Below, piece by piece: positions 1 to 9,525 of a stretch of DNA of 64,000 nucleotides. Under the pieces are notes generated by a model. The model was given only the letters and a program-made list of their open reading frames with translations. It was not told where the DNA came from and made no database searches. Location: contig JAURJU010000050.1 of the NCBI GenBank assembly GCA_030832085.1, positions 62,001 through 126,000 on the forward strand, written 5' to 3'. The translations under genes and the position numbers were made by a program. Each line of letters begins with the position of its first letter. The first letter of the stretch is position 1. The DNA comes from Chitinophagales bacterium (GTDB lineage Bacteria; Bacteroidota; Bacteroidia; Chitinophagales; Chitinophagaceae).

Positions 1-837
1 TACCTCGTCCATGGTAAACTCATTTTCACCAAGACGGGAATTGATGTTGATCAGTACCCACTTTGCACCCCTGATGTCACTGTCGTTCAACAAGGGTGAA
101 TTGAGGGCCTGCTGAATGGCCACTTGTGCCCTGTCTTCACCATGTGCGCGGGCGCTACCCAAAATGGCCACACCACCATTGCGCATGACTGTACAGACAT
201 CGGCAAAATCCACATTGATCTGACCAGTGGTATTGATGACATCCGTTATGCACTTTGCAGCGGTTGCCAAAACATTATCCGCCGTTGACAATGCTGCGCT
301 CATGGTCAGGTTGCCAAACTGGTGACGCAATTTGTCATTGCTGATCACCAACAGGGTGTCAACCTGTGATTTCATTTGCTGAATGCCACTATCGGCATGC
401 AATGCCCTTTTCTTTCCTTCATAAGAAAAAGGAGTTGTGATGATGCCCACTGTAAGAATGCCCATGTCCTTGCAAATCTTGGAAATGATGGGTGCCCCTC
501 CAGTTCCTGTTCCACCACCCATGCCAGCTGTGACAAAGGCCATCTTGGTATTGACTTCAAGGATTCTTCGGATCTCATCAAGACTTTCTTCGGTAGCCTG
601 TCTTCCAATTTCAGGATTGGCGCCTGCACCCAAACCTTGCGTAAGTGAAGGCCCAAGTTGAATTTTATTGGGAACCTTGCTCAAGGCGAGTGCCTGCGCA
701 TCCGTATTGCAAACAATAAAATCCACGCCGTCAATGCCGAGGCTGTGCATGTAATTTACTGCATTGCTGCCGCCTCCGCCTACACCGATTACTTTGATGA
801 TGGATGATTGTTCTTTTGGCAAATCGAATTGTATCAT
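1..837 (-). CDS. ftsZ: Cell division protein FtsZ (partial, C-terminus outside window)
   Basis: Tubulin-like GTPase that polymerises into the cytokinetic Z ring at midcell. The visible 279 codons begin with ATG at 837 and contain the N-terminal GTP-binding fold: the GGGGSNAVN loop near residues 18-26, the tubulin signature GGGTGTGGAP near residue 107, and NTDAQAL near residue 44. Reading runs off the left edge in EFTMDEV, so the end of the GTPase core and the C-terminal FtsA-binding tail are missing. It is the last gene of the dcw cluster, 67 bases downstream of ftsA on the same strand. Identification is certain; only the 3' end is unknown. Confidence 0.97.
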   Translation of the reverse strand, partial: MIQFDLPKEQSSIIKVIGVGGGGSNAVNYMHSLGIDGVDFIVCNTDAQALALSKVPNKIQLGPSLTQGLGAGANPEIGRQATEESLDEIRRILEVNTKMAFVTAGMGGGTGTGGAPIISKICKDMGILTVGIITTPFSYEGKKRALHADSGIQQMKSQVDTLLVISNDKLRHQFGNLTMSAALSTADNVLATAAKCITDVINTTGQINVDFADVCTVMRNGGVAILGSARAHGEDRAQVAIQQALNSPLLNDSDIRGAKWVLININSRLGENEFTMDEV

Positions 838-904
838 ACTGATTGAATTTAATGTGTGTTAGTAAGTTTTTGGGTTTGTGTTTTTATTTATGCGAAGTGG
901 TTTT

Positions 905-2266
905 TTACAGGTCTCGATCACCTTCTTCCTTAAAGAGATCTATCAATCCTCCTTTGATGCTGTCCATGAATCCTTTCAGGGTTTTTCTTTCTGATATTGG
1001 GATTGCCTTGACCACCACTTCAACTGCAGGTTCATCCTCAACCACAGCATCAGGCTTGAGCGTTGTTCTGCGCTGATCAGGATTCAACCTGTTTTGGTTG
1101 TTCTCATACACATTGTATCCCTTCAGGATCAATCCAATGCACGTTGAATACATGGGTTTTTCCAATTCTGCAATATGGTTCGATGCCAAATGCTCATTCG
1201 GAAAACCAATGCGTGCATTCAATCCAGTGGCATATTCTGTAAGCTGAATAAGGTGCTTGAGCTGTGAGCCTCCCCCAGTTAGGACAATACCACCGTTCAA
1301 CATTTTGTTGTCGAGTCCAACTTGCTTGAGGTGAAAAGTTACAAATGCAAGGATCTCGCTCATCCTTGCCTGGATGATGGAAGCAAGATTTTTTACACTG
1401 ATTTCGCGGGAAGGCAAACCCCTGAGTCCGGGAATCTTGATGAATGCATTGTTTTGTGCAGCCTCCGAAAGTGCACTCCCGTATTGGACTTTCATGAGCT
1501 CTGCCTGCGTTTTCAATACACCCAATCCCATTTTGATGTCATTGGTGATGTTCTCTCCACCAAATGGAATGACCGCAGTATGTTTGAGTATCCCTTCATA
1601 GAAAACAGCCAGATCAGTGGTTCCACCACCGATATCCAAAATGGCAATGCCTGCTTCAATGTCTTGCTCACTCATTACTGCTGCTGAAGAGGCAAGCGGC
1701 TGTAGCATCAGGTCTTTTACCTTCAGCCCAGCTTTTTCAACGCTCCGGTTGATGTTGCGGATGGCATTCCGGTCTCCCGTAATGATATGAAAATTCGCAC
1801 CGACCTTTACCCCAGTGTAACCAATCGGATCTACGATATTTTGAATGTTATCAACGGTGTATTCCTGGGGTATGACGTCAATGATTTGATCACCAGCAGG
1901 AATATAGGTTTTGTATTGATCTGCAACGAGCTGATCAATTTCCAACTGCTTGATTTCATCGTCGGTTGAACGCCTCACAATGTCTCCCCGGGTTTGGAGG
2001 CTCTTGATGTGATGACCGGCAATACCAACATAGACTTCGTTGATTTCAAGTCCTGGATTGGAGGCATAGCAATTCTTCAAGGCAGTTTCAATGGCCTTGA
2101 TGGTTTGGTCAATGTTCAGTACCATGCCATGCTGCACGCCATTGCTGTTGGCCAAACCGAATCCAAGAATCTCAAGTTTTCCGAATTCATTTTTTCTGCC
2201 TGCAATCGCTGCAATCTTGGTGGTGCCAATGTCAAGGCCTACGATGATGGGTTGTTCATTTGTCAT
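905..2266 (-). CDS. ftsA: Cell division protein FtsA
   Basis: Actin-like ATPase that tethers FtsZ filaments to the membrane and recruits later divisome proteins. The 453-residue protein has the phosphate-1 motif GLDIGTTKIAAIAG near residue 10, an SHS2-type 1C subdomain after about residue 85, and the phosphate-2 motif ILDIGGGTTDLAV near residue 210. A charged, variable linker precedes a C-terminal amphipathic helix (TLKGFMDSIKGGLIDLF), the expected membrane anchor. The length is somewhat above the roughly 420 residues of E. coli FtsA because of the linker. The start overlaps the ftsQ stop by 4 bases (ATGA), indicating translational coupling. Confidence 0.97.
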   Translation of the reverse strand: MTNEQPIIVGLDIGTTKIAAIAGRKNEFGKLEILGFGLANSNGVQHGMVLNIDQTIKAIETALKNCYASNPGLEINEVYVGIAGHHIKSLQTRGDIVRRSTDDEIKQLEIDQLVADQYKTYIPAGDQIIDVIPQEYTVDNIQNIVDPIGYTGVKVGANFHIITGDRNAIRNINRSVEKAGLKVKDLMLQPLASSAAVMSEQDIEAGIAILDIGGGTTDLAVFYEGILKHTAVIPFGGENITNDIKMGLGVLKTQAELMKVQYGSALSEAAQNNAFIKIPGLRGLPSREISVKNLASIIQARMSEILAFVTFHLKQVGLDNKMLNGGIVLTGGGSQLKHLIQLTEYATGLNARIGFPNEHLASNHIAELEKPMYSTCIGLILKGYNVYENNQNRLNPDQRRTTLKPDAVVEDEPAVEVVVKAIPISERKTLKGFMDSIKGGLIDLFKEEGDRDL

Positions 2267-3171
2267 AACTTTCTGTTTACTGGGATTAGTGTCTGTACGT
2301 TATTTTTATTGTTTTTCAAGCTATCTATTGCCACTGCCTGGTTGAGCGAATCAACCAATGCTGTAGTATCGGCCACCTTATAAAGGCTGTTGCCTTTAAC
2401 ACAGATGACCTGATCTTTAAACTGCAAATCGATGGTGGAATATTTTGTCCATCCATTTTCATTGCTGATGCGGTTATACACCAACTTCAATTTTTGCAGC
2501 ATCGCCGACCAATCATTTCTTTTGCCCAACTGTATGGTTTGATCACCCACTTGGGTAATCAATTCAAAACTCTTGTCTGCATTGATGTTGATTTGCTCTA
2601 CCTGCGCCATCCAAAAAGGATCGGCAAGGATGTGTTTTGAAAGTCCTGTAACACGTTCCATCAAAATGGAATCTTCTGCATTGGCACCAGAGGGATTGAT
2701 GTAAAAATTACTGAACACCGGCAGTGTTACCACATCGCTGGGTTTGACTGGAAGAATGGTAAAATTTTCATCCATGTAAACAGAATTCCCCTCTGGAGTA
2801 AACAACCTGGCAACCGGAGTTCTTTGATTGACATGGATGAACAAAACATGGTGTTGGTCAAAAAACAGGTCAGCCGAAAGTATCCAGGGATTTTTTTCCA
2901 ACTGACGTTCCAGTGCAAACAGGTCAATCGAAACTGTTTTTTTCCCTTGCGGAAGTCCACTCTTGGCATCAGGCCACAATGCAGAAATGATTTCCGTCTC
3001 ATCCAACATCCTGAAGGGCTGTTGGTCCGTAAATACCACAACCACCTCCTTGCAGACCATTGCCCGCTCTTTTTTTACCGCACTCACCAAAAGCACAAGC
3101 ACTCCTGAGCTGATGAGCGTCCAGAGAATAATCGTCAAGACCTTGTACACTATTTTCATCTTGATTTTCAT
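2263..3171 (-). CDS. ftsQ: FtsQ/DivIB-type cell division protein
   Basis: Bitopic divisome protein that links early cytoplasmic and late periplasmic division proteins. The 302-residue product has a short cytoplasmic N-terminus, one transmembrane helix near residues 7-28 (VYKVLTIILWTLISSGVLVLLV), and then a periplasmic part with a POTRA-like region (VFTDQQPFRMLDETEII onwards) and the FtsQ beta domain. Sequence conservation in this family is low, so the call rests on topology and on its position between murC and ftsA. It overlaps both neighbours by 4 bases, the murC stop and the ftsA start. Confidence 0.88.
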   Translation of the reverse strand: MKIKMKIVYKVLTIILWTLISSGVLVLLVSAVKKERAMVCKEVVVVFTDQQPFRMLDETEIISALWPDAKSGLPQGKKTVSIDLFALERQLEKNPWILSADLFFDQHHVLFIHVNQRTPVARLFTPEGNSVYMDENFTILPVKPSDVVTLPVFSNFYINPSGANAEDSILMERVTGLSKHILADPFWMAQVEQININADKSFELITQVGDQTIQLGKRNDWSAMLQKLKLVYNRISNENGWTKYSTIDLQFKDQVICVKGNSLYKVADTTALVDSLNQAVAIDSLKNNKNNVQTLIPVNRKL

Positions 3172-4535
3172 CCTTTGAGCATGGCTTTTTTTAAAGGTTC
3201 AATCAATGTATCAATGTCCCCTGCACCTGCGGTCAACAACAGCTCAGGTCGTGATTCAAGCAGATAACCTTCCAACGCATCCATGCTTTTCAGTACAACA
3301 TTTCCTTTCATCCGTTCCATGATCATATTGCTGCTTACGCCATCAATGGGAAGTTCTCTTGCAGGATATATAGGAAGCAGAATGATCTCATCTGCAAGAT
3401 CCAGCGTCTCAGCAAATCCATCTACCAAATCACGGGTACGGGAATAAAGATGGGGTTGAAAAACAACCGTGCATTTTTTTCCGGGGAACATGGCCCTGGC
3501 TCCAAGAATCAATGCCCGCAGTTCTTCCGGATGGTGTGCGTAGTCATCGATAAAAACACAAGAATTGCTTTTCACGATATACTCAAACCTTCTTTTGACA
3601 CCCCTGAAGGAGGCAACTGCGTTTCTTATTTTTGCATCATCAATACCCAAATGCTTTGCAATGGCGATGGCAACAAGGCTGTTCTCAACATTGTGCATAC
3701 CTCCCATATTCAGCCGAAGTCCATCAATGCTCCAACCCGAACCTTGCACAGCATAAGTATAAGCGCCATTGTCTGTAGCCAGGGCCAATGAATGAACATC
3801 TGCGCCTGAATCCTGAAGTGCATAGGTAAAATGTCCATTCTTCTTGAATTCATGTTCTCGCTTCAATCCTTTGTGCGTCAACAGCAATCCGCCTTCCTTG
3901 AGATTTCCAGTAAACTGTATGAAGGCGTTTTCCATCTCTGTTGCTGTTCCATATATATCAAGGTGATCTTCATCCATGGAGGAAATGGAGATGATATTGG
4001 GATAGAGTTTCAAAAAGCTCCTGTCATATTCATCCGCTTCAATCACACAAACCGGATTGGGATCACTCCAGAAATTGGTATTGTAGTTGGTAGAAATGCC
4101 GCCAAGAAACGCATTGCATCCAAATCCGGCATCCCTTAAAATATGCGCAACCATTGTACTGGTTGTGGTTTTCCCATGGGTTCCTGCAATACATATATTG
4201 AAGGTTCCTTTGGAAATGATTTGCAGGATATCGCTGCGCTTCAACAGGTTCAACCCCATCTCCCTGCAGAATGTCATGATCTTGTTGCTGTGAGGGATGG
4301 CTGGCGTATAAACGATCACATCAGCATCTTTAGGACAATGTGCAGCATCATCAACATAATGCACTGAAATGCCTTCCTCTTCCAATGCTTGGGTAAGTGA
4401 AGTGGGTGTCTTGTCATAGCCAGAAACCTGCACACCGCGGCTTTGGAAGAAGCGTGCAATGGCACTCATTCCAATGCCCCCTATTCCAATGAAATAGGCT
4501 TTACGAATATCTGCTATGTTCAATTGCTCAACCAT
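3168..4535 (-). CDS. murC: UDP-N-acetylmuramate--L-alanine ligase MurC
   Basis: Cytoplasmic ATP-dependent ligase that adds L-alanine to UDP-MurNAc, the first amino acid of the peptidoglycan stem peptide. The 455-residue protein has the N-terminal UDP-binding GIGGIGMSAIARFF motif near residue 15, the Mur-ligase P-loop GTHGKTTTSTMVA near residue 118, and the central and C-terminal Mur ligase domains (DDYAHHPEE near residue 330). I start it at ATG 4535 rather than at an in-frame codon 17 codons upstream, because the extra residues lie inside murG and are not MurC-like. This gives an 8-base overlap with the murG stop. Confidence 0.96.
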   Translation of the reverse strand: MVEQLNIADIRKAYFIGIGGIGMSAIARFFQSRGVQVSGYDKTPTSLTQALEEEGISVHYVDDAAHCPKDADVIVYTPAIPHSNKIMTFCREMGLNLLKRSDILQIISKGTFNICIAGTHGKTTTSTMVAHILRDAGFGCNAFLGGISTNYNTNFWSDPNPVCVIEADEYDRSFLKLYPNIISISSMDEDHLDIYGTATEMENAFIQFTGNLKEGGLLLTHKGLKREHEFKKNGHFTYALQDSGADVHSLALATDNGAYTYAVQGSGWSIDGLRLNMGGMHNVENSLVAIAIAKHLGIDDAKIRNAVASFRGVKRRFEYIVKSNSCVFIDDYAHHPEELRALILGARAMFPGKKCTVVFQPHLYSRTRDLVDGFAETLDLADEIILLPIYPARELPIDGVSSNMIMERMKGNVVLKSMDALEGYLLESRPELLLTAGAGDIDTLIEPLKKAMLKG

Positions 4536-5634
4536 TTCTTTTTTCCAGTATTGTGATGATCTCATTTGCAATGACCATGTCCGCATCCTTTACATGTATT
4601 TTTGATGCCGCCACGGAAAATGCTGCACACTTTTCCTTGTCGGCAACCAAACCAATAACTGTACTTACAAGTTGGGGCTCAGCATCGTCATCGGCTACGA
4701 TCATTGCTGCGCCGGCATTCACCAATTGCATGGCATTGACAGTCTGGTGGTCTTCGGCCGCATGTGGGTAAGGCACCAACACAGACGGCTTTCCAAATGC
4801 ACATATTTCTGCCAATGCAATGGCACCAGCCCTGGAGACCACGAGATCTGCGGCGGCATATGCGTAATTCATTTTTGCTATGAATTCAGTTGCACAGATA
4901 TCTTTTCTTTGTTTCGTTTCGGCAGGCACCTTTTCAAGATTTCCCTTTCCTGTTTGCCATATCAACTGAACTCCAGCTTCAATAAATGCATTGATCTGCC
5001 GCGAAATCGCATTGTTGATGCTCCTTGCACCAAGACTTCCTCCCATGACAAGCACCGTTGGGCGCCCCTCTTTCATTCCAAAATGTTCAAGTGCCTCACT
5101 GCGCAACACGGTGGACTCAGCAATTTCTCTTCTTACGGGGTTTCCTGTCAGAACGATTTTGCTGGCTGGAAAGAATTTTTCCATTCCTGTGGTGGCCACC
5201 ATAACCAGGTCTGCCTTTTTCCCCAACAGGATATTGGATTTTCCTGCAAATGAATTGGCTTCATGAAGAAAACTTGCTATGCCCTTTTGTTGGGCATACT
5301 TGAGGACTGGAAAACTGGAGTAACCCCCAACACCAAAAACTGCATCAGGATGGAAAGCGTTGAATATTTTTTTCACCTGAAAAAAACTTCTCAACAACTT
5401 GAATGGCAAGTTCCAGTTTTTCAAAAGGGATGCCCTGTTGAAACCCGCAATGTCCAATCCTTCAATGCGGTACCCCGCCAATGGAACCTTTTCCATTTCC
5501 ATTTTACCCTTTGCACCAACGAATAAAATATCAACAGCAGGGTTGATCCTGCGCAATGCATTTGCAACTGCTATCGCAGGGAATATATGCCCGCCAGTGC
5601 CTCCGCCTGCTATGATGATTTTATTCAATTTCAT
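4528..5634 (-). CDS. murG: Lipid II synthase MurG (UDP-GlcNAc transferase)
   Basis: Membrane-associated GT28-family glycosyltransferase that transfers GlcNAc from UDP-GlcNAc to lipid I, giving lipid II on the inner face of the membrane. The 368-residue protein shows the GGTGGHIFPAIAVA loop at residues 10-23, a second glycine loop VMGGSLGARSIN near residue 195, and the C-terminal sugar-nucleotide site (RAGAIALAEICAFGKPSVLVPYPHA, given here in two overlapping parts: RAGAIALAEICAFG and KPSVLVPYPHA). The start overlaps the ftsW stop by 4 bases, so synthesis of lipid II and its polymerisation by FtsW are co-translated. Confidence 0.96.
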   Translation of the reverse strand: MKLNKIIIAGGGTGGHIFPAIAVANALRRINPAVDILFVGAKGKMEMEKVPLAGYRIEGLDIAGFNRASLLKNWNLPFKLLRSFFQVKKIFNAFHPDAVFGVGGYSSFPVLKYAQQKGIASFLHEANSFAGKSNILLGKKADLVMVATTGMEKFFPASKIVLTGNPVRREIAESTVLRSEALEHFGMKEGRPTVLVMGGSLGARSINNAISRQINAFIEAGVQLIWQTGKGNLEKVPAETKQRKDICATEFIAKMNYAYAAADLVVSRAGAIALAEICAFGKPSVLVPYPHAAEDHQTVNAMQLVNAGAAMIVADDDAEPQLVSTVIGLVADKEKCAAFSVAASKIHVKDADMVIANEIITILEKRNG

Positions 5635-6878
5635 TGTACACCTCCCTCCTTTTGTACTGCAGGTTGAATTTCCCCTTCCAGTTTTTCAACATTTCTTGCT
5701 ACACTTAAAATGATTCCAATCGATAGACAGGTAAACAGAAAAGAACTTCCCCCCATGCTGACAAGCGGCAAGGTTACCCCTGTCACAGGAAACAGATTGA
5801 CATTTACCGCCATGTTGGCGAGGGCCTGTATGACCAGTGTAAACCCAAGGGCAAGCGAAAGAAATGCACCAAAGGCATAAGGACACTTTCGCATGATCCT
5901 GATGCACCTGTAAAGAAAAAGCAGGTAAATCAGCAACATGGCCGCACCGCCCATCAGTCCATATTCTTCAATGATGATGGCATAAATGAAGTCAGAATAA
6001 GGATGGGGCAAAAAGTTTCTCGCTTGACTGTTTCCAGGTCCCATGCCCACCCAACTGCCTTTTGCAATGGCAATCTTTGCCTGTTGCACCTGATAAGATG
6101 ATTCTTTCTTATCAGAATACATGAAATCCTGGGTCCGATTAATCCAGGTTTCGATACGCCCCTTCGTGAGCATTTTGGGCAAAGGATCAGATTTTCCAGT
6201 TTCCTCGTTATGGTAGATTTTTGCACAAGCAATCAACATGACAACAGGGATGGCCGCCAAAAGAACAACCAATCCAATATGCCTGACGCTGGCCCTTCCA
6301 ATGAACAGAAGAAAAATACTGGTTGCACCGGTCAGGAGTGCAGTAGAAAGATTGGCTGGCGCAATAAGTGCACAGATGAGCAAAACCGGCAGGATTACAG
6401 GAAGAAATCCCGCCTTGAACTCCTTGATGGTATCTTGTCTTTTGCTCAACTGTCTGCTCAAATACATGAACAATCCAAGTTTGGCAAGGTCTGATGTCTG
6501 AAAAGTAAGGTTGATGATGGGAAGCTTTATCCAACGGCTGGCATCGTTGAGGTTTGTACCAAAAAGCAAGGTGTACATCAGCAATGGTATTGAGACTATG
6601 AACAGGATTTGTGCAACTTTGGAGTAAATGGTATAATTCATCAAATGCGCAAAATATATGATGGCAACACCAGCTGCTATGAACATGATCTGTTTGAACA
6701 AATAGGACTCTGTGCTCTTTGACAGTTTGTATGCCAATGTACCTGTACTGCTGTAGACTGCAAGAAGGCTCATCATGGTGAGCAACACCACAATTGCCCA
6801 GATGACCTTGTCACCACGGGTTCTACTGGAAATGCTTCCCAGTGAGTATTGCTTTATATTGAGTCCTTCCTCTTGCAT
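5631..6878 (-). CDS. ftsW: SEDS-family peptidoglycan glycosyltransferase FtsW
   Basis: Polytopic membrane protein that polymerises lipid II into septal glycan strands together with FtsI. The 415-residue product has about ten transmembrane helices beginning at VIWAIVVLLTMMSLLAVYSS, a large periplasmic loop after GRASVRH, and the SEDS signatures HPYSDFIYAIIIEEYG near residue 290 and FPVTGVTLPLVSMGGSS near residue 360. ATG 6878 is chosen because the longer reading upstream overlaps the murD 3' end and adds residues unlike the family; this leaves an 11-base gap to murD. It is part of the continuous dcw operon. Confidence 0.95.
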   Translation of the reverse strand: MQEEGLNIKQYSLGSISSRTRGDKVIWAIVVLLTMMSLLAVYSSTGTLAYKLSKSTESYLFKQIMFIAAGVAIIYFAHLMNYTIYSKVAQILFIVSIPLLMYTLLFGTNLNDASRWIKLPIINLTFQTSDLAKLGLFMYLSRQLSKRQDTIKEFKAGFLPVILPVLLICALIAPANLSTALLTGATSIFLLFIGRASVRHIGLVVLLAAIPVVMLIACAKIYHNEETGKSDPLPKMLTKGRIETWINRTQDFMYSDKKESSYQVQQAKIAIAKGSWVGMGPGNSQARNFLPHPYSDFIYAIIIEEYGLMGGAAMLLIYLLFLYRCIRIMRKCPYAFGAFLSLALGFTLVIQALANMAVNVNLFPVTGVTLPLVSMGGSSFLFTCLSIGIILSVARNVEKLEGEIQPAVQKEGGVQ

Positions 6879-6888
6879 TTTATTTATA

Positions 6889-8226
6889 TTAAAGTGCTTT
6901 GACTGCCTTTTTAAACTGTTCCCCCCTGTCCTCGTAATTTTTAAACAAATCAAAACTTGCACATGCAGGGCTCAGCAAGACCACATCACCCTTTTGGGAT
7001 ACTGCATATGCATGGCGCACAGCATCCTCTGCACTTGTGGTATCGATGATGGTAGCAACAACATTGTCAAATGCTGCGTGGATCTTAGCATTGTCGGTAC
7101 CCAGACAAATGATTGCCTTGACTTTTTCGGCAACCATCTCCTTGATCAGGTCATAGTCATTCCCTTTGTCAACACCGCCCAAAATCAAGGTCACCGGTTT
7201 GTCCATGCTCTCTAGCGCAAACCAGGCACTGTTGACGTTGGTGGCCTTGGAATCGTTGATAAAATCGATGCCCTTCACCGTCGCAACCTTTTCCATCCGG
7301 TGCTCAAGACTTTCAAAAGATGCAACAGCATCCCTGATTTTGTCCTTGCGAATGCCAACCACAGAAGATGCAACAGCAGCAGCCATGGTATTGTACTGGT
7401 TGTGTTTCCCTTTGAGTGCAAAATCAAAAATGCTCATGGCAAATGCATCGCCATTTTTCACGTTCATCTGTCCTTCCCTGATGAAGGCGCCTTTTGGCAA
7501 TTCTTTTTGCATACTAATAGGTAATGGTTTTGAATTGAATGGGTATTGGTCGAGGTAATGCACAGTTACAGCATCATCAGCATTGTAGATGAAAAAATCT
7601 TCCGCAGTTTGGTGTTTGACAATATTGAATTTTGCTGCAATGTATTTTTTGAAATCATGATCATACCTGTCAAGATGATCCTCCGTGATATTTGTCAGCA
7701 CAGCAATATCAGGCCTGAATGAAATGATATCATCCAATTGAAAGCTGCTGATCTCCACCACATATACCGGCTTGGGATCAGTTGCAATTTGACGCGCGAT
7801 AGAGTTACCAATATTTCCAACAATCGCACAATCAACTCCGGCAGATGCAAGGATCTGATAAATCAGTGAGGTTGTTGTGGTTTTTCCATTGCTACCGGTA
7901 ATGCCGATGATCTTGCTTTCCCCCTTGTGCCTGTATGCCAACTCCATTTCACTGATCACTGGAATATTGTTGCCAACCACCTGAAGCACCATGGGATTGT
8001 TGCCAGGTATTCCCGGACTCTTCATCACTTCATCTGCGCTGAGAATCTTGTCAGGTGTATGACCGCCAAATTCAAAATCAATCAAATTGGCCTCAAGCTC
8101 ACGCTGGTAATGGTCCTTTATGTTGCCGCCATCGGACAGAAACACCTCATAGCCCTGTTGCTTGCACAACAGCGCAGATCCTACTCCGCTTTCACCACCA
8201 CCCAATATGACAATTCTCTTGTTCAA
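6889..8226 (-). CDS. murD: UDP-N-acetylmuramoylalanine--D-glutamate ligase MurD
   Basis: Cytoplasmic ATP-dependent ligase that adds D-glutamate to UDP-MurNAc-L-Ala. The 445-residue protein has an N-terminal Rossmann-like UDP site (IVILGGGESGVGSALL at residues 5-20), the P-loop GITGSNGKTTTTSLIYQ near residue 108, NITEDHLDRY near residue 182, and the C-terminal ligase domain with LILGGVDKGNDYD and LLSPACASFDLFKNYEDRG near residue 415, a typical MurD signature. It sits 21 bases downstream of mraY and upstream of ftsW, the conserved dcw order. Confidence 0.97.
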   Translation of the reverse strand: MNKRIVILGGGESGVGSALLCKQQGYEVFLSDGGNIKDHYQRELEANLIDFEFGGHTPDKILSADEVMKSPGIPGNNPMVLQVVGNNIPVISEMELAYRHKGESKIIGITGSNGKTTTTSLIYQILASAGVDCAIVGNIGNSIARQIATDPKPVYVVEISSFQLDDIISFRPDIAVLTNITEDHLDRYDHDFKKYIAAKFNIVKHQTAEDFFIYNADDAVTVHYLDQYPFNSKPLPISMQKELPKGAFIREGQMNVKNGDAFAMSIFDFALKGKHNQYNTMAAAVASSVVGIRKDKIRDAVASFESLEHRMEKVATVKGIDFINDSKATNVNSAWFALESMDKPVTLILGGVDKGNDYDLIKEMVAEKVKAIICLGTDNAKIHAAFDNVVATIIDTTSAEDAVRHAYAVSQKGDVVLLSPACASFDLFKNYEDRGEQFKKAVKAL

Positions 8227-8247
8227 TCTTCTGATTTAAATATTTTA

Positions 8248-9519
8248 TTATCGCATTTTCAATGACATCACTGCAAATACCACGAAAAGCAAAGTGACAA
8301 TCCAGAATCGGACAGCGATTTTGCTTTCATGGTATCCTTTTTTTTGATAGTGGTGGTGCAATGGACTCATCAGGAAAATACGTTTGCCTTCACCATATTT
8401 TTTTCTAGTATACTTGAAATAACCTACCTGAATCACTACACTCATGTTTTCTATCAGAAAAACGGCACAGAAAAATGGAATCAACAATTCTTTTCTAACG
8501 ATGATGGCCAAGGCGGCAATGATGCCCCCGAGTGCAAGACTACCGGTGTCTCCCATGAATACTTGTGCTGGATACGCATTGTACCAAAGAAATCCAATAC
8601 AAGCACCAATCATGGCAGCGATGAATACTGAAACTTCACCCAAATTAGGGATGTACATGATGTTGAGGTAATCGGCAAAAATCAAGTTGCCACTGGCGTA
8701 GGCAAACAATGCCAGACAGGCACCAATCAACGCAGCAACACCAGTAGCCAATCCATCCAGACCGTCCGTTATGTTTGCACCATTGGAGACAGCTGTTACT
8801 ATGAAAATGATGACCAGCATGTAGACGATCCAACCATATTCACGCAAGGAAGCAGGGAGCAATTTTGCATAATTGAATTCATGGTCCTTGATGAAAGGAA
8901 TGGTCGTTACGGGTTCATTGGCCTTGACAAAATACCGAGAAACACCCTGGTATTTCACCTCAATCGCATTCGCAGGTTTTACCTTGCCTTTGTATTCCCG
9001 CATCACTTTCACATGATCATTGAAAAGTAGGGTGGCACTGATGATGATACCCAAGCCAACCTGCCCCAATACCTTGAACCATCCTGCAAGACCATCCTTA
9101 TCTCCTTTCTTGTATGGTGTCCCTTGCTTTTGTGCAATGCGTTTTGCACGGAGCTTCAAATAATCATCCACAAACCCAACAAGCCCTAACCAAATGGTGC
9201 TCAACAACAACAGTTTGATGTACACCTTGTCAAGGTTTGCAAACAAAAGTGTTGGTATCAATATTCCAAGCAAGATGATAAATCCTCCCATCGTAGGTGT
9301 TCCTTTCTTTTGCTCCTCTCCCTGAAGTCCAAGCTCCCTCACACTTTCACCCACCTGCATTTGCTGAAGAAACTGGATGATTTTCTTGCCATAAACCATT
9401 GTGATGAAAAGCGACAGCAAAACAGCCATCATCGCCCGAAATGTGATGAATTGAAAAAGTCCCATCCCCGGAAACCGAAGATGTTCACTTTGCAACCATT
9501 GGTAGAGTTGATAAATCAT
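8248..9519 (-). CDS. mraY: Phospho-MurNAc-pentapeptide translocase MraY (lipid I synthase)
   Basis: Integral membrane enzyme that transfers phospho-MurNAc-pentapeptide to undecaprenyl phosphate, making lipid I. The 423-residue protein carries KKGTPTMGGF near residue 71, the catalytic aspartate pair in GFVDDYLKLRAKR (near residues 118-119), NGANITDGLDGLA near residue 247, and the histidine motif MSPLHHHYQKKGYHE close to the C-terminus. It is about 60 residues longer than E. coli MraY; the extra segment (about residues 171-225) lies between two transmembrane helices. It lies 6 bases from murE and is cotranscribed with it. Confidence 0.97.
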   Translation of the reverse strand: MIYQLYQWLQSEHLRFPGMGLFQFITFRAMMAVLLSLFITMVYGKKIIQFLQQMQVGESVRELGLQGEEQKKGTPTMGGFIILLGILIPTLLFANLDKVYIKLLLLSTIWLGLVGFVDDYLKLRAKRIAQKQGTPYKKGDKDGLAGWFKVLGQVGLGIIISATLLFNDHVKVMREYKGKVKPANAIEVKYQGVSRYFVKANEPVTTIPFIKDHEFNYAKLLPASLREYGWIVYMLVIIFIVTAVSNGANITDGLDGLATGVAALIGACLALFAYASGNLIFADYLNIMYIPNLGEVSVFIAAMIGACIGFLWYNAYPAQVFMGDTGSLALGGIIAALAIIVRKELLIPFFCAVFLIENMSVVIQVGYFKYTRKKYGEGKRIFLMSPLHHHYQKKGYHESKIAVRFWIVTLLFVVFAVMSLKMR

Positions 9520-9525
9520 GCCGTT

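Noticed and set aside
4536-4586. Upstream start for murC adding 17 residues
   Set aside because: The residues lie in the murG coding end and do not resemble MurC; ATG 4535 fits the family and spacing.
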